From contig JAFVXC010000028.1 of the NCBI GenBank assembly GCA_017501345.1, forward strand, positions 60,013-124,012: a stretch of 64,000 nucleotides of DNA. The letters run 5' to 3'. The position numbers and the translations under genes were made by a program. The notes beneath the pieces were generated by a model. That model ran no database searches and was not told where the DNA came from. It was given only the letters and a program-made list of their open reading frames with translations. This DNA is from Clostridia bacterium. GTDB lineage: Bacteria > Bacillota_A > Clostridia > Oscillospirales > CAG-272. Within the stretch, counting starts at the first letter, position 1. The number at the start of each line of letters is the position of its first letter. This document shows, piece after piece, positions 33,149 to 41,809 of this stretch.

Positions 33149-35325
33149 ACGAGAGCCTCCGCCTGACGGATAAAGCCGTCCTGCTCCTCTTTTTTGATGT
33201 TGTTCCAAAGCACGTTCCAGCCGCAGACACGAATTTGCAGATCCTGATACCGTTCTGGATGCTCCTGCGCATCACGCAGGGTGCTTGCATCAAAAACGTT
33301 GATGTGCATAGCGTGGCCACCGCGTTTTACAAAGGTCATAAGAAGCCCGTACATTGCCTCAAGTCCGTCCTCACCCTTTACCGCCGAAGGGAGCAAGCCG
33401 AGGTCGAGCGCGGCGTCGGAGGGGAAGGAGGTTGCGTCGATCTTCGTTACGGAAAGGATCGCCGCCGTCGCCCCCTCGCGGTTCTGTCCCATCGAAGCCG
33501 AAACGTTCTTCGAAAGCTCTTCACCGAGTCTGCGCCCGTTTGCAGAAGCAGCGGTCAGCTTGCCTTGCGTGTAGGACATACGGGCCACGTGAAAGTTACA
33601 GCTCCATTTTCCGCCGCGGGCGTTCGGTCTGTTGCAGAGATTTTCGGCAATAAAGCGAACGAGATCAACTGCGATCGCATCGGGGCGGTCCTTGTTGTTG
33701 CCCCACTTTTCACGGTCGGCAAGAAGCTTTCTGCGGAGATTTTCTTCTCCCTCGTAGTTTTTGTCGAGTATCGCTACAAGCTCGGCGAGTGTAAGCTCCT
33801 TCCTTTCGTAAACGTATTTGCGAATCATCATTAGGGAATCGGCAATGTCGCCGAGAAATCCGAATGATAAAATGGTATCGTTATAGCATCCGCCGCCACC
33901 GATCGCATCCTTTGCCTTTTCAAGACAGCTCGGGAAGGTTGCGGACAGCAGGGAAAGCGGGTTGATCTCTGAAAGATAGCCCTCAAATCCGTTGACGATT
34001 TTTACGGCGATATCAGTGATACGCAGCAGCTGACGCTTGTATTCCGCATAAAGGTCCTCAAAATCAGTATATTGAGATAAGCTCGGACTCTCCTCGCCCG
34101 AAAAGGCTCCCGTGACGCCGTCGCATCCTTGGTGAAGGGCGTATTCCAGCGGCTTCAACATATTGAGATAATTCATTTCGGTTCCGAACGAGCCTTGGGG
34201 GGCGTATTCATAGCATCCCTTGATATTGCAGGTGCGTGCCTCCTCGGGGGAAACGCCCGCACGCTCCAGTGCCCTTCGGATGGTTGTATCCGATACGAAT
34301 ACGATGCTGTTTCTTCCGCGGCGGATCATATCGAGTGCTTTGAGCAAAAAGTCCTTTGGTGTAGATGCAGAGACCTTGATCTGGATCTTGGGATTATAGA
34401 TATTCATTCCGTCGTAAACGTCGAGGAAAAGATAAGAAAGCGCATTTGTAACGGTCGAGCCGTCAGCATTTTCACCGCCGAGATATACCGGCTGATTAAA
34501 GTAGTTGCCGATCGTTGTAAACTGCAAAAAATAGTGCGCAAGATCGGATCTGATCTCGTCCTCGCTGATGCCGTTTTCGAGATCGTTTTTGTAAAACCGA
34601 TAGAACGAGATATCAAAGCCCGAAAGCGAGCGCACCTGCAGACTGTCGACGTGCTCGCTGATCATAAAATACAGATAGGACAAAAGAAGGGCTTCGTAAA
34701 AGCTCTGCGGCGCACCGCGGCGAAGGCTTGCCAGCGCCGCCTTCATCTTCGGTGTGGTTGCCGCAGCCCGGAGGCGGTCGATAAAAGCAAGGACCGCCTC
34801 GTATGTGATCCTGATGCCCTCAAAGAATGCGTCCTCCGCGGCAGTACGGAGCTTGCTTACACGGATTTTCTCGCTCTCCTCCAAAAGACCGACGAAGCCG
34901 AGGGAGAGGAGTCTGTCCCACAGGGGAACGCTGTGGCTGTAGTCTGGCCAGATCGTAACGCTTCCGTCAGCCTCGAGGGGCTTACGCTGTGCTTCGATAT
35001 CCGGAATAAGCTCGGAAAAGACCTCGCGACGCCATTTCGCTATGATGGTTTTTTTCAGTGGATTGTCTATCATATTGATCGCGGGAAAAATATCCCTTTC
35101 ATCGCAGGCGATCCTTGTGTTTTTCAAAACATATTCAAGAGCTCTCGCCTTTCGCACGGGGTGGGGCATTTCCGCAAGCAACGCATCGTTTTCCGTGATT
35201 CCCGCCATAATGTCCTCGGGCGCCATTCCGCTGTCTTGCGAAAAGACCTCGTCCTTTCTGGTGAAACGCTTTTTCGGATACTTGCTTTTGATATATTCAT
35301 AATCGCGATCTTCGATGTACTTCAT
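33145..35325 (-). CDS. Glycyl radical enzyme 3 (GCYE active site)
   Basis: A 726-residue GRE. The thiyl cysteine is Cys371 in IKGCYEYAPQG with Glu373 at +2; the radical glycine is Gly702 in IRVCGWNVLW, with the unusual Cys before and Trp after the glycine. The N-terminus includes the substrate-domain TRKDEVFSQDSGMAPEDIMAG. ATG 35325 has AAAGGAG 8 bp upstream; an upstream extension to 35400 was rejected. Its operon with an activase and the divergent AraC form a complete module. Probably an eliminase or C-C/C-S lyase; the substrate is unknown. Confidence 0.92.
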   Translation of the reverse strand: MKYIEDRDYEYIKSKYPKKRFTRKDEVFSQDSGMAPEDIMAGITENDALLAEMPHPVRKARALEYVLKNTRIACDERDIFPAINMIDNPLKKTIIAKWRREVFSELIPDIEAQRKPLEADGSVTIWPDYSHSVPLWDRLLSLGFVGLLEESEKIRVSKLRTAAEDAFFEGIRITYEAVLAFIDRLRAAATTPKMKAALASLRRGAPQSFYEALLLSYLYFMISEHVDSLQVRSLSGFDISFYRFYKNDLENGISEDEIRSDLAHYFLQFTTIGNYFNQPVYLGGENADGSTVTNALSYLFLDVYDGMNIYNPKIQIKVSASTPKDFLLKALDMIRRGRNSIVFVSDTTIRRALERAGVSPEEARTCNIKGCYEYAPQGSFGTEMNYLNMLKPLEYALHQGCDGVTGAFSGEESPSLSQYTDFEDLYAEYKRQLLRITDIAVKIVNGFEGYLSEINPLSLLSATFPSCLEKAKDAIGGGGCYNDTILSFGFLGDIADSLMMIRKYVYERKELTLAELVAILDKNYEGEENLRRKLLADREKWGNNKDRPDAIAVDLVRFIAENLCNRPNARGGKWSCNFHVARMSYTQGKLTAASANGRRLGEELSKNVSASMGQNREGATAAILSVTKIDATSFPSDAALDLGLLPSAVKGEDGLEAMYGLLMTFVKRGGHAMHINVFDASTLRDAQEHPERYQDLQIRVCGWNVLWNNIKKEEQDGFIRQAEALV

Positions 35326-35359
35326 AGGTGATACTCCTTTGTATGATCTCTTTGGTAAC

Positions 35360-35388
35360 AATATAGCATACAAAAAAGCTTTTGTAAA
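35360..35388 (-). promoter_or_regulatory. Promoter of the GRE3 operon
   Basis: Minus-strand TTTACA (35388-35383), 17-bp spacer, TATATT (35365-35360) with TGC extended -10, 34 bp before the start codon. Confidence 0.75.
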
Positions 35389-35405
35389 TGAAAAAAGCAA
35401 AACAC

Positions 35406-35434
35406 TTGACGAAATCGAAACAAAATGATATAAT
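35406..35434 (+). promoter_or_regulatory. Promoter of the AraC gene at 35454
   Basis: TTGACG (35406-35411), 17-bp spacer, TATAAT (35429-35434) with TGA extended -10. It is back to back with the GRE3 promoter, the two -35 boxes being 17 bp apart. Confidence 0.85.
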
Positions 35435-35453
35435 GATACCGAGGTGATGAACA

Positions 35454-36215
35454 GTGAAAAGAGAATGGAACGACGTTGTTATTACAGATGTACAGATTGC
35501 CGTTTACGTCGCGCCGAATTCGGGAAAGCACATTCATAAAAACCGTCCGCTTCACGGTCTTGTCTTCAATGGCACGGGGACCGTCAGGGACTATTGCTTT
35601 TCGGATGGGCGCGTGATGCACACCGAGGGAGGAGATCTGTTTTATTTGCCTAAATATTCATCCTATTACGTAAAAACAATTCGTCAGGGCGGCTGTTATG
35701 CGATCAATTTTGATGCGGACATCGGCGACAAGCCCTTTTGCGTAAAGCTGAAAAACAATGAGTCATTAAAAAAGAGCTTCAAGACTGCTTGCGACGAATG
35801 GAGATCTCAGGCCCCCACCCGATACACAGCGGCAATGCGCGCTCTTTACGATGCGCTCTATCTTGTGCAAAAGGAGCAGGGGCAAGGATATATGCCGGAT
35901 GAACGCCATCGTCTGATCCTTCCTGCCGTTGAGGCGATCGATCTGAACTATGCCGATCCGAGCTTGACCGTTGCGGGCTTGGCAGAGCTTTGCGGGATGA
36001 GCGAGGTCTATTTCAGAAAAATATTTATTCACAGCTTCGGTATTTCTCCTAAGGAATATATGATCCGAAAGAGGATGGATTATGCAAAGCAGCTCTTGAC
36101 ACTGGGAGAGCTTGGAATATCGGAGATCGCCGCGCTCTGTGGTTACAGTGAACCCTGCCATTTTTCGAGAGAGTTCAAGAAGAGATATGGTGCTTCGCCC
36201 AAAAGCTATCAATAA
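35454..36215 (+). CDS. AraC family regulator, divergent to the GRE3 operon
   Basis: A 253-residue AraC regulator with N-terminal cupin domain (HGLVFNGTGTVRDYCF; GGDLFYLPKYSSYYVK) and C-terminal double HTH (VAGLAELCGMSEVYFRKIFI; ISEIAALCGYSEPCHFSREF). GTG start with GAGGTGAT 8 bp upstream. It is read away from GRE3 (128 bp between starts) and its 3' end is 6 bp from repeat copy 9. Confidence 0.9.
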   Translation: MKREWNDVVITDVQIAVYVAPNSGKHIHKNRPLHGLVFNGTGTVRDYCFSDGRVMHTEGGDLFYLPKYSSYYVKTIRQGGCYAINFDADIGDKPFCVKLKNNESLKKSFKTACDEWRSQAPTRYTAAMRALYDALYLVQKEQGQGYMPDERHRLILPAVEAIDLNYADPSLTVAGLAELCGMSEVYFRKIFIHSFGISPKEYMIRKRMDYAKQLLTLGELGISEIAALCGYSEPCHFSREFKKRYGASPKSYQ

Positions 36216-36220
36216 CAAAA

Positions 36221-36254
36221 GGCAATATCAAACCGCTTTTGGAATGATATTGCC
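36221..36254 (-). repeat. Operon-terminal hairpin repeat, copy 9
   Basis: GGCAATATCA / TGATATTGCC with AACC..GGAA inside; 10 bp past the stop of GRE4 and 6 bp past the stop of the convergent AraC gene. Confidence 0.9.
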
Positions 36255-36263
36255 TTTTGTACG

Positions 36264-38276
36264 TCATATCGAGTATTCGGTTCTGTTCAGTACCGCTATT
36301 TGTTGCCATTTGGGCAGACTGATAAAATATTCACTGAATCCGTAAAGACGAACGGTAAGACTTTTGTATTTTTCGGGATTTTCCATTGCATCCAGTAAAG
36401 TCTCTCTATTGATTACGCTGATTCCGATATGAAGCCCACCCATTTGGAAATAGGATAGGACAATCGCCTTCAGAATGTCATCCTTTACTGTTTTGGTGAA
36501 CGTGAGATTCAGCCCACCCGTAGCCGTTCTCTCAAAGGGAAGCTTTGAGAGACTTTTCAGCAAAGCCGTAACGCCCTTTTTGTCTGCTCCGTATGTGGGA
36601 GACTGATTTTCGCTGAACGGTGTGCCGTTCCTTCTGCCGTCCGGGGTCGCTCCGAGATTCTTGCAGGAGGAGTTTTCTCTTTCCAGGGAATAGAAGCCAC
36701 CAACGGCATAAAAGTTATCCTTCAGCACAAGGCTGTCTACCGCATCGAGGAAAGTATTTCCTGCGATAACGGTGTATCTGTCGGAATCCGTATCATTACC
36801 GAATTTGGTATATTGCAGAATCTCTGCCCGCAGTTCCTCATTTCCCTCGAAATCCTGCTTCAAGATACGTACAAACTCTGTATAGCTGTAACGCTTTTCC
36901 TTGAATACCAATTTGTCAAGCACCATCAAAGAATCGCCTATGGTAGCGATGCCGGGACAAAATAGGTTCAGAACGTCGTATTTTGCCTCTCCGTCGCAGG
37001 CATAGCGGCATTCCTTTGCACTGTCGGACAAAAGAAGAGAATCCAGAACAAAGAGCTTTCTTTGGGCATCCTTATTATATTTTACCTCCTCTTTGCTTAC
37101 GAAGCCCTGCATTTCGGCTATCAGCATCTCCTTGAAAGCATCAAGCAGACCGTCTAACGTGTCATACTCCTTGGCTTCTATGGCTTTTAAGAAAATGTGA
37201 GGAGCGGGAACGAAACGCTCTCTTCGGAAGGAGTGATAATTGAGGTCCAGCGTGCAGCAGGCGGAATAGGTAAAGTCCTTGGCGACGTCTTCCTCAATGC
37301 CTTTCTTTATCAGCGCATTTGCAATAAGATCATAATTGTAAATATTCATTTTGTCGTTCAGCACCGACAGAGCCTCGAACGTTTTGTCGATAAATTTCTT
37401 GTCCGAATCGGGCTTCAGCAGCACCACGATCTGAGGCTGTGGCATATTTGAAAGCATCGCCGCCTCCAGTACGAGGCAGGAGAATTCGTTTGGCGCTTCT
37501 CCACCGATATTGACGTATTGCTTGGATGCCTGACAGCGCACAGGCTTGCACTGATAATTGTGTGTGCCTCTTCCGCATATCTCGTTTGTTTTGATAAAGA
37601 AGCCTGCCAAAAGCTCGCAGAGCTCCGACCGAGTTTTGCCTTTTTCAATCGCCTTTTCGTAAAAAGGGAGCATATATCGGTCAAATCTTCCGAACGCATA
37701 GTCACGCGCTCCCACGTAGCAGCTTGCGATCATATGTAAGATCCAGATCCCCTGAAGTGCCGAATAAAAATCGTATGCAGGCTCAAAGGGAACAACACGC
37801 AATGCGTTTGCCGCCTCCGTCATACCGAAAGCCTCTGCCGCCTTTGCGTATCGGTCGGTGTAATCCCGAATGGCGGTGACGACGATCTTTGCGTTTTGCG
37901 CGAAGAGCAGGGAATCGTCGTCTCCTTTTTTCTCTGCAGAGCGTTGGATCTCCTCCAGAATGCCTCGTAGGCCTACTCTTAATACCTTTTCGTAATCGAA
38001 GCTCATATGCCCCGTCGACGCGAGCAGACTGCGGCTCGGTGCCATCATTCCCTCGTCAGGAAGTGCTTCTACCACGCGGCCGACAAAAAAGTCGCTTTCA
38101 TCGATGGGAGTCGATACCTCGGAAAGCAGTGCCGCGAGGGCTCTTGCATAGCGGTCGGGCTCATTGTACTCCGCAAGCTCAATGCTTAAGCGGTTTAATA
38201 TTCTTTCGCGCTCAATAAAGCAGGCGCGGTTATCGGATTCAAATACCAGTTCCTTTAGCTTGATCAGATCTGACAT
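36264..38276 (-). CDS. Glycyl radical enzyme 4 (double-cysteine active site, no local activase)
   Basis: A 670-residue PFL-domain protein. The active-site segment is YSACCTLDLN with adjacent Cys340-Cys341, as in pyruvate formate-lyase and related lyases, and no Glu at +2. The radical glycine is Gly646 in VRLYGFSEYF, where the usual RV[S/A/C]G is RLYG. ATG 38276 follows GAAAGGAG and lies 5 bp after the IclR stop; the frame to 38300 overlaps IclR and was rejected. No activase is in this operon, so one must come from elsewhere or from the other modules. A C-C cleaving reaction is plausible; the substrate is unknown. Confidence 0.88.
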   Translation of the reverse strand: MSDLIKLKELVFESDNRACFIERERILNRLSIELAEYNEPDRYARALAALLSEVSTPIDESDFFVGRVVEALPDEGMMAPSRSLLASTGHMSFDYEKVLRVGLRGILEEIQRSAEKKGDDDSLLFAQNAKIVVTAIRDYTDRYAKAAEAFGMTEAANALRVVPFEPAYDFYSALQGIWILHMIASCYVGARDYAFGRFDRYMLPFYEKAIEKGKTRSELCELLAGFFIKTNEICGRGTHNYQCKPVRCQASKQYVNIGGEAPNEFSCLVLEAAMLSNMPQPQIVVLLKPDSDKKFIDKTFEALSVLNDKMNIYNYDLIANALIKKGIEEDVAKDFTYSACCTLDLNYHSFRRERFVPAPHIFLKAIEAKEYDTLDGLLDAFKEMLIAEMQGFVSKEEVKYNKDAQRKLFVLDSLLLSDSAKECRYACDGEAKYDVLNLFCPGIATIGDSLMVLDKLVFKEKRYSYTEFVRILKQDFEGNEELRAEILQYTKFGNDTDSDRYTVIAGNTFLDAVDSLVLKDNFYAVGGFYSLERENSSCKNLGATPDGRRNGTPFSENQSPTYGADKKGVTALLKSLSKLPFERTATGGLNLTFTKTVKDDILKAIVLSYFQMGGLHIGISVINRETLLDAMENPEKYKSLTVRLYGFSEYFISLPKWQQIAVLNRTEYSI

Positions 38277-38281
38277 TGTAT

Positions 38282-39088
38282 TCACTCCTTTCGTTTCCAC
38301 TGCGTACTTGACTGAATTTGCCCTTCACACACCCTTGCACCAAGACGCAAGGATATTTCATCAGCCGCCCTTTTCAGTAAAGAAAGCTTATCGTTCAGTA
38401 ACGTATCGACGCTATCGTAAAAGGTCAGGCAGGAAATGCCTATACTCGCCGACAGAGTCCCCTCGTGATTAAAGATCGGGGCTGCTGCGCAAATGATACC
38501 GTCGGCAAACTCCTCATTGTCCACAGCATAGCCAAGACGTTTTATTCTGTCAGCCTCAACCATAAAACGATCAAGATCCACAATGGTGTTTTTCGTTTTT
38601 TGACCAAGTTGTGTGCTGAAATAGTCTCTGATCTCATCCGTATCGGAATAACTCATAATGACCTTGCCGGGAGCAGAGCAGTGGAGCGGATATTCGCCGC
38701 CGACACGTCCGCTGATCCGCACCTCCTTGACCGAATCAAAATGGAGAAGGTACAGAACGCTTTTGCCGTTTTTGATCCCCAGATAAACCGAATCACCGAG
38801 CTTTTTATGTACCTCTGAAAGAATCGGCTTGGCGATCCTCACCATTTCGTCTCTCGTGACAGATGCAGACATTAAAGAGAAGGGCTTCATTGTAAGTCTG
38901 TATTTTTTACTTGCCGCATCGCACATATATATCCAGTTTTTTTCAAGCAAAGCCTCAAGGACTCTCGAAACTGCGTTTTTATTGATCGAAAGCGCATTGC
39001 TGATATCCGCAATTCCAATATCAGTATCGTTTTCTGCAAAAAATTCTATGATTTGCAGCGCATAATCTACAGCAGGTGCTTTTGACAT
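38282..39088 (-). CDS. IclR family regulator, first gene of the GRE4 operon
   Basis: A 268-residue regulator with a winged HTH at about 8-65 (IADISNALSINKNAVSRVLE) and an IclR effector domain (about 85-255; HCSAPGKVIMSYS, DNEEFADGIICAAAPIF, SASIGISC). ATG 39088 has CGGAGAAAGATT upstream. It is cotranscribed with GRE4, unlike the other GRE operons, which use divergent AraC proteins. IclR proteins commonly sense aromatic or organic acids, which may hint at the GRE4 substrate class. Confidence 0.9.
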   Translation of the reverse strand: MSKAPAVDYALQIIEFFAENDTDIGIADISNALSINKNAVSRVLEALLEKNWIYMCDAASKKYRLTMKPFSLMSASVTRDEMVRIAKPILSEVHKKLGDSVYLGIKNGKSVLYLLHFDSVKEVRISGRVGGEYPLHCSAPGKVIMSYSDTDEIRDYFSTQLGQKTKNTIVDLDRFMVEADRIKRLGYAVDNEEFADGIICAAAPIFNHEGTLSASIGISCLTFYDSVDTLLNDKLSLLKRAADEISLRLGARVCEGQIQSSTQWKRKE

Positions 39089-39124
39089 AATCTTTCTCCG
39101 TAATATATTCATCACTTTATAATA

Positions 39125-39153
39125 AATATATCACGAATTGTCCGGCTTGTCAA
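39125..39153 (-). promoter_or_regulatory. Promoter of the IclR-GRE4 operon
   Basis: Minus-strand TTGACA (39153-39148), 17-bp spacer, TATATT (39130-39125) with TGA extended -10, 37 bp before the start codon. Confidence 0.85.
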
Positions 39154-39169
39154 TACTAAAAAGAAAAAA

Positions 39170-39207
39170 AGCAATATCAAACCGCTTTTGTTCGGAATGA
39201 TATTGCT
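39170..39207 (-). repeat. Operon-terminal hairpin repeat, copy 10
   Basis: AGCAATATCA / TGATATTGCT arms (a compensated end-pair change: G-C to A-T) with AACCG..CGGAA inside. It lies 140 bp past the M14 peptidase stop; a gene fragment is in between. The paired change argues for selection on pairing. Confidence 0.88.
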
Positions 39208-39220
39208 TTTTGTGTTACAG

Positions 39221-39322
39221 ATGATCGATGGTCTCTCCACGGGAGCAGTGGGATCTCTGATCGGTGCGTGTGTGATCGGACTGCCCAATATGAGAGCGGT
39301 CAAGAAGGGATATTCTCAATAA
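39221..39322 (+). pseudogene. 33-codon fragment of a membrane-protein C-terminus
   Basis: The frame MIDGLSTGAVGSLIGACVIG followed by LPNMRAVKKGYSQ and TAA has the look of the last transmembrane segment and basic tail of a larger protein. It has no RBS or promoter and sits between repeat copy 10 and the M14 gene, on the opposite strand. I read it as a leftover of a rearrangement; the parent family is not recognised. Confidence 0.35.
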
Positions 39323-39347
39323 ATTCTTGGACGATTCCTTATGAAAG

Positions 39348-40403
39348 TCAATGATTCTCATTCGCTGCTTCAATATAGTTTTTGATCGTTTTTGCGAAGC
39401 TTTTTCCAAGTTGAATCAGCATATCGGTAGAGATTTTGTTGTTTTTCGTACCGAAATATGCGGTTTCGAGGGAAAAGGCAAGATCACACTCTTCACGCAG
39501 GTTCATCGTGTAGCTGAAATTCGGGCTCGGTTGATTCCAGCCCGTCATTGGCGGGTGATCGTTTTCTTTTGCATAGAAGATGGATGTACAGGAAAGCTCC
39601 TTCTGCAGGAGATCGGCAAACAGTTCGTATCTATCCTGCTTTTCTATTCTGTTTCTCACAATAAAAATGTTATCGTTTTCTCCGCCCTTATGCCAAGGAG
39701 AGTGAAAATCAAATCCCAGATGACAGCCGTAGTGATCAGCATATCTGATGATCTCGGCAACCTCAGGATAGAGCGGCTTCTCCGTATAGTCACGGTTATG
39801 GTCGTGTGGCGCGCGTCCTTTGCCTTGATCTCCGTCAATTACTCCATCGTAGTCGACGAACGGAACGGCTAAGATGCGCGTGTTTTCTATCGGTGCCTCA
39901 ATAAGATCCCGAAGCACCCCCTCAAGAACATAGCTGCCGGTGCTTTCACAAGCGTGGTGACGAGCGGTGAGTATAATACTTCTATCACCGTTCCCTAAAG
40001 TGAGATAAGGAACAGAACGCCCTTTACGGCTCTTACACAGCTCGCTTGCCCTAAGGTCGTTCTCCCTTAAGAAATCCAAGAAATGATCGGGATGATAAAG
40101 CATATTGTGGGCAAAGTATACGCGTTTTTCATCCGCTCCGAAACGGTAGGAAAAGCTGTTTTTATCCGAAGAACCGAGCCATTGCCAGCTTTTCAGATCG
40201 TGGCTGATTGCAGGTCCAAAGTAGCCAAGCCTGTTATTCTGCATATGGAAGGTCAGCTCGCGTCCCTCCGCGCCTTCGATGCAGAATGCCCAATAAAACC
40301 ATTCCTGAGAGTCGCGAAGTTCGTTTTTCAGTGTGATCACATCGCCGTCGATGGATTTCACACATATATTTCCACCAATAAAATCTCTGTGTATTTTTAT
40401 CAT
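39348..40403 (-). CDS. M14 family zinc carboxypeptidase-like protein
   Basis: A 351-residue protein. The N-terminal beta domain (about 1-110) is followed by an M14 catalytic domain with RHHACESTG (HxxE zinc ligands), FDFHSPWHKGG (third His) and the catalytic Glu in LAFSLETAYFG. The layout of a beta domain before the peptidase recalls cytosolic carboxypeptidases. No signal peptide. It overlaps CapA by 4 bp (ATGA). It could trim peptide or amide side chains from imported glycopeptides; the substrate is not evident. Confidence 0.8.
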   Translation of the reverse strand: MIKIHRDFIGGNICVKSIDGDVITLKNELRDSQEWFYWAFCIEGAEGRELTFHMQNNRLGYFGPAISHDLKSWQWLGSSDKNSFSYRFGADEKRVYFAHNMLYHPDHFLDFLRENDLRASELCKSRKGRSVPYLTLGNGDRSIILTARHHACESTGSYVLEGVLRDLIEAPIENTRILAVPFVDYDGVIDGDQGKGRAPHDHNRDYTEKPLYPEVAEIIRYADHYGCHLGFDFHSPWHKGGENDNIFIVRNRIEKQDRYELFADLLQKELSCTSIFYAKENDHPPMTGWNQPSPNFSYTMNLREECDLAFSLETAYFGTKNNKISTDMLIQLGKSFAKTIKNYIEAANENH

Positions 40404-41530
40404 AGCTCGTAACACTCCTGAACATTCCGATATTTGTTGCTTCCGGCAAACCAATTTGCATAGCGTAATATTTTTTCTCTCAGATAGGTCTCATTACTTT
40501 TTTTGTATACATCGTAGCTGTCTATTGCACAGGGCAATCCAAGCTTGTCTTTGACCGTTGTGTAAATACTGAAGCTCTTTTTTTCTTGTATACTGCCGTC
40601 ATCACTGTGAGAAAGGGAAAGATGAAACACGGCGTTGAACAGCGGAGAGTCAAAGTAGAAGTCGTCCATTTCTATCTTTCCATCGCACATAAAATTGCCG
40701 AGACAGAAAATTTTGAAATATCCATCATCATCTGTCAAGCAGCTTTGTATAAGATGCTGATGGTGACCGATGATGATGTCAGCTCCGAATTGCTTTATCT
40801 TGTCGGTCAGAAATAACGAGTATGGATCTACTTCTCTTATATATTGGCTGCCACTATGCATAATCACGATAACATAATCTGCTGCCGACTTTGCACGTCT
40901 TATATCGCTTTCAAGTTGATCAAGATAAGGCTTTACAAGCTCGAAATCCTTGCCGTGAATATATATGCGTTCCACCTCGTTTTCGATTTTCTCATAGCTG
41001 TTAAGAAGGTGAATGGATCCCGGTAGCGTTTCTTCGGGCTGAGAGAGGTTTACCATATAAGGATGCTTTAAAAACTTGTGATGCGCAAAGGCGTTAGTGC
41101 CATATGTATAGTTGATAAACGCGACCTTTATTCCATTGAGCTCTTTTATAAAAAGTGTATTACGTTCCTCTGCGGATGCATATATTCCCACTGTATCAAA
41201 TCCGGCGTTATGGCAATTTTTCAGTGTGTTTATAATGCCTTGCTCGTCTCTGTCCATACAGTGATTATTTGCAAGTGTGAGAAGGTTGAAACCGCATCCT
41301 TTGAGTGCCGAAAGGTAGCTTTCGGGTGTGTTGAAGCAGTAGCGTTCGTGCGTGAATTCCATTTCTTTTCCCGCTATTGGCGTTTCAAGATTTCCAACGA
41401 GATAGTCACAGTTTTTGAGCTTGTAGGCTCTTTGAAAGATCGAGGAATAGTTATTCCTTGCAAGCTTTGTCATATTGGGTGAGCACATTATGTCTCCGGT
41501 AAAGGTTATGTCAACCTTTTCGTATTTCAT
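40400..41530 (-). CDS. CapA family protein (poly-glutamate synthesis-type metallophosphatase fold)
   Basis: A 376-residue PGA_cap domain protein. Metal-binding-like motifs are TFTGDIMCSP at the start, LVGNLETPI, LLTLANNHCMDR and VIVIMHSGSQY with IIIGHHQHLIQ later. Unlike exported CapA it lacks a signal peptide or membrane anchor, so it acts in the cytoplasm. ATG 41530 has GGAGG 8 bp upstream. First gene of a two-gene unit with the M14 peptidase, suggesting joint processing of a poly-amino-acid or amide-containing compound. Confidence 0.85.
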   Translation of the reverse strand: MKYEKVDITFTGDIMCSPNMTKLARNNYSSIFQRAYKLKNCDYLVGNLETPIAGKEMEFTHERYCFNTPESYLSALKGCGFNLLTLANNHCMDRDEQGIINTLKNCHNAGFDTVGIYASAEERNTLFIKELNGIKVAFINYTYGTNAFAHHKFLKHPYMVNLSQPEETLPGSIHLLNSYEKIENEVERIYIHGKDFELVKPYLDQLESDIRRAKSAADYVIVIMHSGSQYIREVDPYSLFLTDKIKQFGADIIIGHHQHLIQSCLTDDDGYFKIFCLGNFMCDGKIEMDDFYFDSPLFNAVFHLSLSHSDDGSIQEKKSFSIYTTVKDKLGLPCAIDSYDVYKKSNETYLREKILRYANWFAGSNKYRNVQECYEL

Positions 41531-41743
41531 ATTGCAATCCTCCATTATCTGTGATAAAATAATGATAGCACAAAAATCACAAGTATTCTTCTACTTATGT
41601 GCATAAAACATATAATTTTGTGCAGAGAGGGGGGGAATATGTATAACGTAGAAAATATAAAAACTATATCCTTCTTCTGAAATATGTGTGCGGACTTTGT
41701 ATCACCCTGCACCTACACGGAAATGAGACGCTCATTCAGTAAA

Positions 41744-41782
41744 GGCAATATCAAACCGATTTTGTGTCGGAACGATATTGCC
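41744..41782 (-). repeat. Operon-terminal hairpin repeat, copy 11
   Basis: GGCAATATCA with CGATATTGCC and AACCG..CGGAA inside. It lies 191 bp past the EamA stop, with a spoIVB fragment between. This is the last copy; none is found from 41.8 kb to the end of the window. Confidence 0.88.
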
Positions 41783-41809
41783 TTTTGGTGTGTTAGTTTG
41801 TCGGTAGAT

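Noticed and set aside
5741..41782. CRISPR-like or integron attC-like array formed by the GGCAATATCA repeats
   Set aside because: Copies are 2-6 kb apart with whole operons between them, so not CRISPR. They resemble attC in position and polarity, but lack the RYYYAAC/GTTRRRY core sites, and no integron integrase is present.
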